Shown in pieces: positions 1-12,538 of a stretch of DNA of 64,000 nucleotides. The notes under the pieces were generated by a model. It was not told where the DNA came from. It did not search any database and was given only the letters and a program-made list of their open reading frames with translations. Made by a program: the position numbers and the translations under genes. Source of the DNA: Parascedosporium putredinis. Lineage: Eukaryota > Ascomycota > Sordariomycetes > Microascales > Microascaceae. The stretch is taken from NCBI GenBank assembly GCA_949357655.1, contig CASHTG010000008.1, forward strand, positions 62,001-126,000, given 5' to 3'. The stretch's first letter is position 1; every line of letters starts with the position of its first letter.

Positions 1-273
1 AGAATTTCGAAATCTCAAACCATGGCAGCCCAGATTTCCAATGGGAATCATTCGTATTACTTGAAGCGGGCCACCAAGGAGATTGCTGTTGATTTGACAA
101 AGCTTCGAGAAGCTCCCGATTTCAAGTCGGACTCCGTGACCCTCCTCATTCACGCTATTAGCCAAGGCTCAGCTTCACTTTCGTCGAAGGCACCCAGCAA
201 AGATCGCAACCAAATGCTACCTCTACACCATATAATATCAAAGCCTGATCGCTTGCTACCCTACGAACAATAG
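1..273 (+). CDS. rsa3: Ribosome assembly protein 3 (Rsa3), C-terminal part
   Basis: The reading frame is open from the first base, so the gene begins upstream of the window. The visible part carries the Rsa3 C-terminal pattern: a YYLKRAT helix, then an acidic and basic stretch ending in LREAPDFKSDS, then a helix rich in leucine, isoleucine and alanine (LLIHAISQG). Rsa3 is a small nucleolar protein needed for an early step of 60S ribosomal subunit assembly, linked to Dbp6. The family usually ends shortly after this last helix. Here about 35 further residues follow before the stop, a tail I do not recognise; a missed intron or a base-call error near 170-200 could explain it. The ATG at 22 is internal to the conserved domain and is not taken as the start. 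Family assignment rests on remembered sequence pattern. Confidence 0.6.
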   Translation, partial: RISKSQTMAAQISNGNHSYYLKRATKEIAVDLTKLREAPDFKSDSVTLLIHAISQGSASLSSKAPSKDRNQMLPLHHIISKPDRLLPYEQ

Positions 274-856
274 AGTACAATATTGGCCAGCTTACAATTG
301 GGGGACGTCGAGGAATGCACTCCGGCGTGGGTCGTGAATTGGTACGTTGTTTCCTCACGGCGCTTAGGTCCTCGGGGTTGGTTGTGGAAAAAAGAAGAAG
401 AATTGAGGCGGTTGAGCTACTAGACGACCTTAGCTGACCATAGACGCAAAGATGACGAAAAACATTGCGACAGGCCAAACTCGGTGTTTTTGTGCGTGGT
501 AGTGTGGAAAGACAAATAATCTAAACCCATACCTCTGCTCCTATGGGGAAACGAGGTAGTTACTATTAAGCATCCGCTGATTCCACCACATCTTCGGTGG
601 GCGACACAATTATATAGATCAATTTTAGACTTGTAAGTACCATGTTGCAATGCTGCCTTCTGAAGACCAGTCTCTCATGCCATCCCCAACGTGTCATAAC
701 CACGGATGATCTGACCTTTTTTTCTTTTTTTTTCCCCCGAAAGTCGTTGATCGCATCCTCCTATCAAGCGGCTGTTTCGTCGTAGCATTGTGATTTCACG
801 CATAGTCTAAGTCTTAGTTATAGACAGAAAGCGGCGCATCTATCTGTTTTCTGTGA
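274..856. other. Convergent intergenic region rsa3 / sds23
   Basis: This stretch lies between the 3' ends of rsa3 and sds23. It includes a T-rich tract near 718-734. Short open frames on both strands show no recognisable domain and are treated as chance. Confidence 0.5.
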
Positions 857-2532
857 TTACCGGCGAAGATCTATGCTGGGGCGATTAGAGTCGATGCTGG
901 GGCGTACAGAACTGCTTGAACTTCTGCGCCTCCGGGCACGTTGCTCAGCTGGATCCGCAGGTTTTAGCCCCGTTGATTTGGCGAAAAGATTTAAAATGTC
1001 CGTCAACGATACTACTCCGGTGAGACGACCAGATATATGGGAGCCGGGCAGAGAAGCTCCAGGAACGATGCTGAAGCCTGCACTGGGAGCCGGGGACTGT
1101 GGAGTGGAAGCATTGGTAGGAACTAGTACTGCTGGCTGTGACGTGTTGACTGAAGTGGCCGGTGATGGTGAAACAGAGCCCTCCACTACCCACATCCGAT
1201 GTGATCGTGTAGCTATAAGCTTCGCAACAGTGTGTGCCAAGGATGAGTACTGGTTAACGTGGAATACAGGAAATGCGTCGCGCCCCTTTTCCAATCCCCG
1301 CTCGTTCAAGATCACTGATATAAAGTGCATGCAAGACGATTGTAGCAAAGGAGCACTGGTCGCGCTAGTAAGAAGTCTGACGTCGACGGTTGAAATATTG
1401 CCGACCACGTTAAGGCCGTTATCAACAACGGCAACGCTAGTAAGACCTTCATTGTACATCAAAGTCAATGCATCTGCCAACTCGCTATCGCAACTGCAGA
1501 GTGAATGTTAGCCCCCCGACACAAAAAAAGGCTTGGGATGATACTCGACCGGCGCGTCGTCTTACTTTACTGCGAGGACCTGCTTGGAAGCGATCCCTAG
1601 TTCCGAAATATGGGCCGTATATAGCTTTTCGATGGTAGGAAAATGGAGGCCTTCCGACCAGAAAAATTCTATTAGCTTAAGCTGGCTTAATATACCAATG
1701 ATTGCGCCCGACTCGTCGGAGACCAAGACCCGGTGTACACCGCTACCAAGGATTTCGATCGCCCGGCCAAGTTTGTCGGTAGAGCAAAGGGTAACCAGGG
1801 ATTGTTTTCGGCACATTGACTGAATATCGCAGAGAGGGATAACGGAACCGTCACGGGCTTTGATCGCAATCTCATCGTACAGGGCTATATTGTTCTCTTC
1901 TGGCTTCGCTAGCCCTATGACGACGAGGAGGTATGTGTTAAGATCATTGAAATCGAATGTCGTCACGGGTTGCTGACCCTGATCATGGTCGGCACTGCGC
2001 ACCAAAACAACGTTTTCAGCATTGTCTTTGACAAGGGCCTACTCTCAAAGGACTCGTTAGATCTGAAAAGGCATTCTTGAATGAAAGCCGTGGTATAAAC
2101 GGGCCTGGTTCCTTACTAGAGTGGCATCCTCAACGCTCGTATCCGCCGTTACCCATCGCACATCGCTGTGCGACACCAACTCGCCAACGAGTATATCACG
2201 CCAGTCACGACCGGCAAAGCGTGGGTCTGCTGACTTACTCGAGGGCGGCATGCTTAGCAAGTCTTGGATAGCGATTGGAGGCACTCCGGTGAAAGACGGA
2301 TGCCGCTGGGATCGGGGAGATGGGGGCATGTTTCTCAGATTTTCGGCAAAGCTTTGGCGGTGAGAGGATGGTAGATTCTAAAGCGCTTTCCATGAGGAAA
2401 ATTTCTCGGCGAGGAATTGGAAATCTGGAGACTTACAATGGAGGCGTGGGATGAAGCGACACTGGCTAGACTTGAAGTGCTTGGCTCTCGCCTAGCATGC
2501 TGCTCATCTCTCACAGTCGGAGTAGGATCCAT
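857..2532 (-). CDS. sds23: Sds23/Moc1-type CBS-domain protein
   Basis: Four exons on the minus strand: 2532-2437, 2377-2117, 2038-1566 and 1493-857. The sum is 1467 nt (488 aa) and stays in frame with no correction. Donors read GTAAGT, GTAAGG and GTAAGA. The protein has a basic, serine-rich N-terminus (HRQSFAENLRNMPPSPR), then two CBS-pair regions with the GSGVHRVLV and LTSVAVVDNG strands and a VVSLTDILNLF strand, then a serine/arginine-rich tail ending SIDLRR. This layout fits fungal Sds23 (Moc1/Psp1), known in yeasts as an inhibitor of PP2A-type phosphatases acting on mitotic entry and the response to glucose limitation. CBS pairs usually bind adenine nucleotides. It diverges from kap121 across about 1.1 kb. 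It could be confused with the AMPK gamma subunit Snf4, but the N- and C-terminal tails favour Sds23. Confidence 0.9.
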
Positions 2533-3660
2533 TTTAGTGAATGGATACTAACACTCCGCCTTTGTAGTGGTTGTTAATTTTTGCGCCTTGAGTATAAATG
2601 GAGAGCCCGATTGTACTGTGGGCGTACTTTCGTCAGTGATTGAGGATGTTATTGATGGAGCATTCGTCCTGGGAAGGCTGAGGAGTAGTGGTCATGATAT
2701 TGACCCATCAGCTTATAAGGCGGGGTGTGTGTTTGGGCCAGGAAGGTGGGGTGGGGGTGGGGGTATCCGTAGGACAGACTGGGAGGAGCTGGTCAAATAC
2801 CTCAGTACTTGTGGGGTCGATGCCATCAAGATTGGAGGCGTGCCGGGTTCACAGCGGCGCATAATAGGAGCAAAACAAGAGTTGCTTTGATGTAGACGAG
2901 AAGCTGTGGCTGATAGAAGCCATGAGTACTTCGTATTTCAAAGCTAAACCTTCCTCCCTTAGCGCTTTTAACTTTTCAGCGGATTGTTCTTCTGATATTA
3001 TCAAAACTTGGAGGTGTTTAGTAATACCTTAGTATAGGTTTGCGATATTAAGACGGTTGGGAATAGGGTCCATCAATTGATCAATGTCATGGTGCGTCAA
3101 AATGTTCTGAGTGCGTGACTCGCCACCTTGATCCACGAGCACCTATCCAAGATTGAGGCGCAAAGGCTCCCTAGCTGTGGCTGATGCACAAGCCATCGGT
3201 GAGCTGACGGCGGGGTTGACCATGCGGGTTTGAATGGGAAAAAGACCCCTCCTCATAAAAAAGAAAACGATGGTTGGGTTAAGAAAATTGTTAAGACAGT
3301 CCGCAAAAAGTCAACCCCGCCAGGTTCTTTCCCTTCCCCGCGGTTGAAGAAAGCTGGACATCCTCACTTGTGCTTTTCCCTGCGAACAACCCCTTGAGAG
3401 ACTTTTAAAGGGATCTGCACTTCGGCTGGCTACGGATTTAGGATACTACTCGTTCGACGCCGCATGGTCCCGGTTCTTTGTTGCCTTCACCCCTCAATCA
3501 TTAACCCACGCTCAACCAAAGTCAACAATCTGTGGCTTTCCCTATACATCGGTATCAACCTCGAGGTGCAAGTCCTTTAAAACTGGTGTCTCGTACCTAT
3601 TTATACCACCGGCGGTGCCTGACTCAATAGTTTCCCATTAGGCGCATCGCGAAGCCCACT
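2533..3660. promoter_or_regulatory. Divergent promoter region sds23 / kap121
   Basis: About 1.1 kb between two divergent start codons. There is a G-rich patch at about 2744-2765. A 107-codon open frame at 2567-2890 resembles no family I know and is not annotated. I see no specific operator. Confidence 0.5.
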
Positions 3661-6600
3661 ATGTCGATGCTTCCCGCTGACGTGCATGCGGAGCTAACGC
3701 AACTGCTCCAAGCATTGCAATCCTCAGACAACTCGATACGCTCCCAGGCAGAGGAACATCTCCAAAACCACTGGACTATCAATCGGCCAGAACTCTTACT
3801 CATGGGCCTTGCTGAACAAATTCAAAACACGCCCGATGTTTCCGTGAGCACTCTGCCTTTACAACCTCACTCAGATGGTTTTGACCTCACAAGCTAACAT
3901 CTTCTCAAAGACCCGTTCTTTCGCTGCGGTTATATTCCGACGAATCGCTTCGAAATCTCGGAAAAATGAGAAAGGAGACACCGTCGATATATTTGTTTCT
4001 CTACCCCAGGAACAGGCGGCCGTCATTCGCCAGAAGCTTTTGGAGATCCTCACGTCAGAGACAGAACGTGCCGTGAGAAATAAGATTAGCGATGCTGTTG
4101 CTGAGGTTGCGAGGCAATATACTGAAGGAGGTCAGTCATTTATATTGCAGCGTTTTCCGTCATCCTCTAGTTTGTGGACCTAACAGAGGGCGAGCCTAGA
4201 CCTGCCGTGGCCCGAGCTACTCGGTGCATTATTCCAGCTGAATCTCGCCGCGGAGCCCGATAAACGCGAGACTGCGTTCCGAGTATTTGCTACCACCCCC
4301 GACATCATCGAAAAGCAACATGAGGACGCGGTCCTCCAATCCTTTAACAAGGGATTCAAGGACGATTCTGTTACAGTATGTCGAGGCCCAGAATGTTCAC
4401 AACGTGCCATAGTTGTTAATATGTCAATTTCGGTATTTAGGTGCGATTAGCAGCTATGGAGGCATTTGCATCATTCTTCAGAGGCCTTTCCAGGAAAGCC
4501 CAGCCCAAGTACTATCCTCTGCTCCCGGAAGTCCTCAATATTTTGCCTCCAATCAAGGAATCTCATGATTCTGATGATTTGAGTAAAGCTCTGGTTGCTT
4601 TAATCGATCTCGCGGAGACATCACCAAAGATGTTCAAACCTCTTTTTCACAATCTCGTCGTTTTTAGTGTCAGCGTTATCTCTGATAAAGAGCTCGACAA
4701 TCTTTGCCGTCAGAATGCCCTTGAATTGATGGCGACCTTCGCAGACTATGCACCTTCTATGTGCCGAAAAGACCCATCATATACAGAAGATATGATCACT
4801 CAATGTCTAAGCCTGATGACGGATCTTGGTGAGGATGATGATGATGCTGCTGAATGGCTCGCCTCAGACGATGTAAGCACCCTTTGACCTATTTCCCCTT
4901 CTTTTTATATCTTACTCCTTGTTTATTCGTGCCTCTAATGGTCTATCAAAGTTGGACCAGGAAGAGAGCGATCAAAATCATGTAGCTGGAGAACAGTGCA
5001 TGGATAGACTTGCGAACAAACTTGGCGGACAAACGATTCTGCCACCTACATTCAACTGGCTCCCCGAATGATGACATCTATGGCATGGAGAGACCGTCAT
5101 GCTGCTCTCATGGCCATATCTGCGATCTCTGAGGGCTGCAGAGAGCATATGATTGGAGAGCTGAGTCAAGTTCTTGATCTTGTGGTCCCTGCACTAAAAG
5201 ATCCCCACCCTCGCGTTCGTTGGGCAGGGTGCAATGCTCTCGGCCAAATGAGTACGGATTTCGCCCCAAAGATGCAGACGGATTTCTACGATAGGGTTTT
5301 GAAAGCAATAATTCCGGTTCTAGACTCTCCAGAAGCGCGAGTTAAGTCTCATGCCGCAGCTGCGCTGGTCAATTTCTGTGAAGAAGCTGAAAAAGAAATC
5401 CTGGAGCCGTATTTGGATGACCTCCTGTCGCATCTATTCCATCTGCTTCAGAACGAGAAACGTTATGTCCAAGAGCAAGCACTGTCAACAATTGCAACGA
5501 TAGCGGATGCTGCCGAGGCTGCATTCTCGAAATACTACGACACCTTGATGCCACTCCTTGTCAATGTGTTGAGAACCGAGAATGACAAGGAGTTTAGACG
5601 TCTTCGTGCGAAAGCGATGGAATGCGCAACTCTCATCGCGCTCGCTGTGGGCCGCGAGCGCCTTGGTCGAGATGCTATGACCCTCGTGGAGCTCTTGGGA
5701 ACCATCCAGGCGAACATTGTGGATGCTGACGACCCTCAGACTCAATACCTTATGCACTGTTGGGGGCGCATGTGCAGGGTCCTTGGTGCAGATTTCCTCC
5801 CATTCTTGCCGACTGTCATGCCGCCGCTCCTCGAGCAGGCAAGTGCGAAAGCAGACATCCAGCTCCTTGAGGAAGAAGACCATATAGAGCAGATCCAGCA
5901 AGAGGAAGGTTGGGAACTCGTACCTATCAAGGGAAAAATGATTGGTATTCGCACCAGCACAATGGACGACAAACGAATGGCCATCGAGCTACTGGTTGTC
6001 TATGCCCAGGTATTAGAGGGAAATTTTGCTCCATTCGTCGCAGACGTCATGGAGAAAATTGCAATCCCAGGTCTTGCGTTCTTCTTTCACGACCCTGTCC
6101 GTTACATATCAGCGAAACTCGTCCCACAGCTTCTTAACTCGTATAAGAAGGCCTACGGAAACCCGTCCAATGAGCTCACAGGGCTTTGGCTTGGGACGGT
6201 CGATAAACTTCTCGAAGTTTTAACAGCAGAGCCGGCCATCGATACACTTGCGGAAATGTATCAGTGCTTTTACGAATCGATAGAGGTCATGGGTAACGGT
6301 TGTCTGAGTGAAGTGCACATGGCTAAATTTATTGATGGGGTACATTCTGCCATTGAAGACTACAAGGATCGTGTAGTCCAACGGGCAGAAGACAAAGAAG
6401 GGGCCACCGCCGACGATGTAGAGGATGAAGCCCAAGAAACCCTACTTGCCATCGAGGATGATCAAACGCTATTATCGGATATGAACAAGGCTTTCCACTC
6501 TATCTTCAAACACCATGGTGCATCGTTCCTACCGAGCTGGGAGCGGCTCATGGCTACATATGAAAGCTTCTTAGTTTCCGAAGACCCTACGCAAAGACAG

Positions 6601-7323
6601 TGGGGGCTATGCATCATGGACGACGTTCTTGAGTACTGTGGCCCTGAAAGCAGCAGATATGCCAACTTCATCACCCAGCCACTTATCAGCGGATGTCAAG
6701 ACGCCTCTCCTGCCATCCGACAGGCAGCGGCGTATGGAATTGGCGTTGCTGCTCACCGGGGGCACTCCTGGGCACAATTCCTCGGTGGGGCCATTCCATG
6801 TCTATTTCAAGTCACAAGGGTTTCCGACCCTCGAAGTGAAGACAATGTCTACGCTACCGAAAATGCATGTGCCGCCATTGCTAAGATTCTACATTACAAC
6901 GCCGCCCACGTGTCTGATGCCCAATCGGTCATCACTCAATGGGTCGACACCTTGCCTGTTACGAATGACGAGGAGGCTGCACCTTACGCATATGCGTATC
7001 TTGCGGAGCTAATTAGCCAGTAAGTCCACCCTCTTTTCTTTCCATTTCTTTTTAGAGACGTCGCTTTGCCTCCATTAAAAATTACTAAACCCTGATATCT
7101 CGGTGATAGGCAACACCCGGTGGTTATCAGCCAGGCCAGCAAGGCGTTTACATTTATCGCCCAAGGCCTGGAGGCTGAGACCCTTCGCGGACAGACAGCC
7201 AGTCGAGTGGTAGCAGCAACAAAGACCTTGCTTCAGACAGCTAATCTGGACCCTACACCTCTTCTTCAGCAATTTTCGCCTGAAGCACAAGGCGTTATTG
7301 CCAGCTTTTTGCGTAAGAGCTGA
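3661..7323 (+). CDS. KAP121: Importin beta-3 / karyopherin Kap121 (Pse1)
   Basis: Six exons: 3661-3843, 3911-4130, 4200-4375, 4441-4872, 4952-7019 and 7110-7323. They give 1097 aa once one base is restored. The protein is a chain of HEAT repeats from end to end. It starts with an importin N-terminal region (LQSSDNSIRSQAEEHLQ) and contains the acidic DLGEDDDDAAEW stretch and the long conserved block from SMAWRDRHAALMAISAISEG onward. This is the Pse1/Kap121/importin-5 family, which carries ribosomal proteins and other cargo into the nucleus with RanGTP release. One frameshift: the C run 5062-5065 needs one more base for the frame to pass from TFNWLP into RMMTSMAW. No ATG could rescue the downstream half alone, and conservation continues on both sides, so I read this as a sequencing error. 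Start ATG 3661 opens directly into the conserved N-terminus. Confidence 0.95.
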
Positions 7324-8491
7324 AATGTGATGTTTTTGCAAAGGCTTAGTTACATTCCTTAGATTGCTGCGTTGTGGGTACTATGAAATTTAATACCTGA
7401 AACTTAAAGTTATCGTTATTACAAAACTCTGCATCCGATTACAGTGTTTCGGAGATGTGGTTCTTGGCTTCTCATGTGAATACTATTAAGCAGAGCGTTA
7501 CTGCTATTAAGCCTTCTGCTCTTCTCAGGCGCCAACCTCCATACAACTCTCGCATTGTGGGTCTACCTGGAGGTTGAAACGTCAAGGTGGTCAAGAGCTT
7601 TGTTATCCACAGCTCGTCAAGACCCTGCCTCTCTCACAGGTCAAGACGGCCCTCTTCGATGGCCCCACATGGACTGGGTCTTAATACCCCAATGGACTCT
7701 ATTGATCCCTGGCTTGAGAGGGGCAGGCGGGGGAGGAAATAATTGTTAGGCTCAAAGTATTTTCTCCATCTAGAAGAGGGTGATGATACTTGGACCAAAT
7801 CGCAGTAACTTATGCTCCCCCGGGCCAGTAAGCTTCGGCGGCCAGCAATGACATACGTCAGTCAACCCAAGATTTTTGTATTTCCCTATTTCCTTCCCTC
7901 ACATCGGAACGGAGAATATCATATCCGACCTCTGCACCCATTATCGATGACCTCCCTACTGATATGGACCACAATTGTTCATCTTCCCACCACTCACTCA
8001 GTTCAAAGTCCTTCAAGTTATCGAAACAAAAACCTGGCATACAACTGCACTTCCTTTCCCCTCTCCGACTAAATACTAGATCTATCTTCTAAAAACGGGC
8101 GCACGGAAGAAGAAGCGTCTGGCCCCGCCTGCCTGACCAAGGCAACACTGTTGTGGCAAACAGAATATCCTCCACGACCAGAATATTCGAGGCATTTTCT
8201 AATGCCCAGCGAATCGCCTCAGGAGACGAGGCTTGTGTAGCGCGCCTCTCTGCCGGCCCATGTTACCAACGGGACTTTCGCTTGAGGACCTAGCATACAA
8301 GAAATCTCGCCACGCCGATAGCATTCCTTGCTTGCACGAACTCACCGGCTCCTATCATTACGCTTTCATCCCGTCGGGGTTGATCTTTTCTTAAAATACG
8401 GGGACAATCAGGAGCGATTTCTACGACTGCACTCTCGACTAGGAGGTGAGACGTTGGTTTTATCTTTCCTTCTAATGCAGGTGGTGGCATT
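7324..8491. promoter_or_regulatory. Upstream region of wc-1
   Basis: This contains the 3' flank of kap121 and the presumed 5' leader and promoter of wc-1. Several short open frames (for example 7812-8072) could be upstream ORFs in a long leader, as is common for fungal regulators, but none is recognisable. Confidence 0.4.
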
Positions 8492-11400
8492 ATGGCCGCC
8501 TTTCATGGGAGCGCGTTTAGGCCCGTCAAGGATACTGGCCACAATAACCAGGATATGACGATAGAATCTCCAGACAACGGCCCGATCGCCTCCCCGGTGA
8601 TATTGAGATGACTGCAAATGGGGATCCATCCGGTCCACCGATGCAAATTAATCCCGAAGAGGCTCTTACGCAAGGCCACCGTCGTCGCCAGAGCTTTCCG
8701 CCACCTATCGGTGCCTCTCAGTCTCCTCCATATCATGTGGCATCGCGAAGGCTATCCCTCATGGATTTTGGAAGAAGTGGCAATGGCCACGAGGCTTTCC
8801 CAATATCTCGTAGCCAAACTGGAACCGATTTTCTTGATCCAGAATTGGCCCAATCCTCAGGCGCCTTTGATCAACCAGATGATATTCTTGCCTTAGAAGG
8901 AATTTCTCCAGATTTGATGAGCAATATGATGCCGGCTAGCTTCGCGAGTATGACTGTAACCTCTTTAGTTTCAAATTCTGGAACCCTGGGGTTGTTAGGA
9001 TCACAGGTTACATCAAACTATCCGCATGGGTCTATTCGCACTTCGAGAAATGGGGTCGGTGCCGGAATGGATATCCAAGAAATGTCTCTGGATTCTAAGA
9101 GCGCCACGAGTTCCGATGATATACACAGGGACTGTACACGCTTGCAGACCCTAGGGCCATCTATATCTGGCGTTGACCCCCAAGGTGCGCAAACCCGGCT
9201 AGCCCAAGGTGACGATAATCATGCGCATGATCGGATTAGCTATGAGAATAGCCACACGGCGCTGCGTACGGCACTGAGGCCGCATCTTCCTCAGCCATCT
9301 GGCCCACTTCGCCAGCCGAATTTGCCGAAAGCGTTAATGGAAGAGACTACATCGGCCAGCAGGACGCTGCCCCGAGCGATCGGTAGAAAGGAAAGGCCGG
9401 TCTACTCCAAAAGTGGGTTCGACATGCTGCGTGCCCTGTGGTATGTGGCAACGCGGAAGGACCCGGAGATACACATCGGGGCTGTTGATATGTCTTGCGC
9501 ATTTGTTGTGTGCGACGTTACTATGAACGACTGCCCTATAGTGTACGTGTCTGATAGTTTTCAGAACCTCACGGGTTATAGTTGTCACGAGATCGTTGGG
9601 CAAAATTGTCGATTCTTGCAGGCACCGGATGGGAAGGTTGAGGCGGGCGTGAAGCGAGAGTTTGTCGATGATTCCGCCGTTTATACTCTGAAGCAAAAAT
9701 TTCCGCCCGTCGGGAGGTGCAACAGAGTCTCATAAATTACCGCAAAGGAGGCAAGCCTTTCCTAAACCTCCTTACCATGATACCTATCCCTTGGGACACC
9801 GAAGAGACTCGCTATTTTGTCGGCTTTCAAATTGATCTCGTGGAATGTCCGGAAGCGATCTCTTCTGCCCCAGAAACCGGTGGGGTACAGGTGGATTATA
9901 AGCATAGCGAAATTGGGCAGTATATCTGGGAACCTCCAAGATCAAGTCACTGGGCCCCCGACCACGGCCAAACCTTGGGAATCGATGACGTCTCCACTCT
10001 TCTCCAACAATATATCTCAAAGGGTGAGCTGGCGTCGGACTGGCATCGGCAGTCGTGGCATAAGATGCTCCTTGAGAATGTTGACGATGTTATTCACGTC
10101 ATATCATTGAAAGGTGTGTTTCAATACGTCTCACCATCAGCCAAGCGCGTACTCGAATATGATGGAACGGAGCTGGTTGGCTCTCCGTTGTCGTCTGTCT
10201 GCCATCCATCTGACATAGTTCCTGTAACTCGGGAACTAAAGGATGCTACTGTTGATATGCCCGTAAACCTTGTGTTTCGGATTAGGCGGAAAAGGAGCGG
10301 GTATATGTGGTTTGAAAGCCATGGATCACTCTTTTCTGAACAAGGCAAAGGCCGAAAATGCATCATACTTGTGGGGAGAAGGCGACCGGTATATTCTCTT
10401 AAACGATCCGATGTTCAGGCCCATGGTGGTGGCATAGGCGACAGCGAACTTTGGGCCAAAGTCTCGACTTCCGGAATGTTTCTTTTCGTTTCTTCTAATG
10501 CTAAGGCCCTTCTTGACCTTCAACCAGAGGTCCTTTTAGGCACGAGTATCCACGATTTGATGCGCAAGGAATCGCGAGCCGAGTTTGGCCGTACAATCGA
10601 GAAGGCTCGGAGAGGGAAAATTGTGTCATGTAAACACGAGGTTCATAACCGGCGCGGTCAGGTTCTGCGGGCCCAAACCTTCCTCTACCCCGAAGAAACT
10701 ATCGATAACAGACCGTCCTTCTTACTTGCGCAGATCCGACTCATCAAAGCTTCCTCTAGGGCGTTGGGGCATATGGGGGATTCGGACGCCTCTGTCGAGC
10801 GCAGCATACCCTCTCTACCCGGCGGGGCTGATGCTGGTAGCCATAGTACCGATTCTCACTCACCAGCTAGTGGAACGTCGATCGTGGATGATATTATGTT
10901 CTCCGAGCTTGGGACAACGAAGTGTTCTAGCTGGCAGTTTGAGTTGCGGCAAATGGAAAAGGTTAACCGGATCCTTGCTGAGGAACTTAGTATGTTGTTA
11001 ACGAACAAAAAACGAAAGAGGCGAAAGGGAGCGGGAAATGGAGCTCGAGATTGTGCCAACTGTCACACGCGGAATACCCCAGAGTGGCGCCGGGGTCCTA
11101 GTGGGCAGCGAGATCTTTGCAACAGTTGCGGTCTTCGCTGGGCTAAGCAGGTAAGCCATACCCTACGTCCGACGTTCCTAATTTCAACCCCAAACCGGCC
11201 TGATTGAGATTTATGAATCGCGGCTAACCAGTATCGTTTTGGGGGATAGATGGGCCGTGTTTCACCACGCAATTCCTCTAGGGCCGGTAGTGTGGGTAAT
11301 GGTGACACCCAGAGTAAGCTTTCGAACTCAAGCGTTCGTTCCTCCCCTCTATTGCAGGAGGTAACAAATGATGTGGCGGGGGATGAGGTCGACGACTCAA

Positions 11401-11563
11401 ATGAGGACCTGGGACAGGCCCCTGGGAGCCCAGGGCCAGCCCGTGGGCGATCGAGCGGGTCGCCTTCGGGGAACAAATTCAGCCATTACCTCCCGCAAGC
11501 CAGCCGTTGCTCGAAGGAGGAAGTGGAGTTGAGTTCGAAATGACCTCGATTCGTGAAGAGTAG
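8492..11563 (+). CDS. wc-1: White Collar-1 blue-light receptor and GATA factor
   Basis: Two exons, 8492-11150 and 11250-11563, give about 991 aa after restoring three bases. Order of domains: a serine/proline-rich N-terminus (about 1-320), a LOV/PAS domain with the photoactive motif GQNCRFLQ (Cys codon 9607-9609, about residue 373), two further PAS domains (about 520-760), a basic KKRKRRKGAG segment, and one GATA zinc finger, C-X2-C-X18-C-X2-C (about 854-880). WC-1 binds FAD, senses blue light and, with WC-2, activates light-induced and clock genes. Frameshifts: CCCC 8592-8595, GGG 9712-9714 (inside LOV) and CCC 11492-11494. Correcting the first exposes the upstream ATG at 8492. Correcting the last gives the family C-terminus MTSIREE instead of a shifted tail ending at 11543. 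No polyglutamine tract is present, unlike in Neurospora. Confidence 0.95.
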
Positions 11564-12538
11564 GATCGATGCATTGTCAAGGGCCAGCAACACATCCACC
11601 GTTGTTTTCGGGAATCTTCTGAAAGTTTTGCCATCAACGTCCGTTTTGCTAATGCTAGAAGTACACGACTGAAATGAGATACACGCACATATTTTGCTTT
11701 ATATCTACTTTGAAGCTCTTCATATACGCGCGATGATCTGAAATCCATAGGCGCGTGTACATAATTAACAATGAGGTACTAGCGAAACATTAGATGGAGT
11801 TCTACCTCGGTTTACCTGGTAATTGATCTAGTATCGTCTTGGTGCTGTTCGACTCAGTTTAGTTCGTATAGAGTCCCCACTCAATATAGGTACTGCCTCC
11901 AAGCCGAGCAAGTGCTGTACATAATACACCAGGCTCCGCCAATTATATGAGCCTCTTAAGATTTTCAAAGCCACCTTCTAGGTCAGTGGCCAACACCTGC
12001 TTTAGTGATGTGATGATAGGCTGACATAACTGGTCAATCATCCCGGTGCGCACCTCTGAGGCTCTCACTAAACCTAGTGACGATGAGTCATCGTAGTTTA
12101 AATAGTAGCATTGTCATTATCCTCCCCATTTCACACTGGTTAGGTATTAGACGCCTGAATGTTAACAATTCATTGATTAACCCCTATCATCACTTCACCA
12201 TAACGACCAACATTAGATATTCTTGCTATTAGGCGTACATTTTTCCTTCTTTTCTTTCTTGATTCTCCTTGTCGAACTAAGATACTTGTCCTTTGCTAGG
12301 TTATCTTCTCATCCTGTGGTATTATTGTTAGGCCGCGATCGAGCCAGCATACAACTTCCAAACTTCCCCACTAAGCTCTTTAAACATATCCATCTCTTCG
12401 CCTCAAGAGGGAAATATCATTTCTTGGTTCCCCTTACCTTTGTTTATATGTTCTGCGTTCTATAAGAATACTGATTATCTACCTGTGCCTTGTGTCTATC
12501 AGCAACCTAACAACTCGGGTGAAAGTAGCCTTGCGGTC
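11564..12538. other. Intergenic region wc-1 / NYN gene
   Basis: About 1 kb without a supported gene. It holds the wc-1 3' flank and the promoter of the NYN-domain gene. An in-frame extension of the downstream gene reaches back to an ATG at 12440. Confidence 0.45.

Noticed and set aside
873..1511. A 212-codon frame on the plus strand opposite sds23
   Set aside because: It is antisense to a well-supported conserved gene and shows no family features.
2567..2890. A 107-codon open frame between sds23 and kap121
   Set aside because: It has no recognisable domain, lies in the divergent promoter and crosses a G-rich low-complexity patch.
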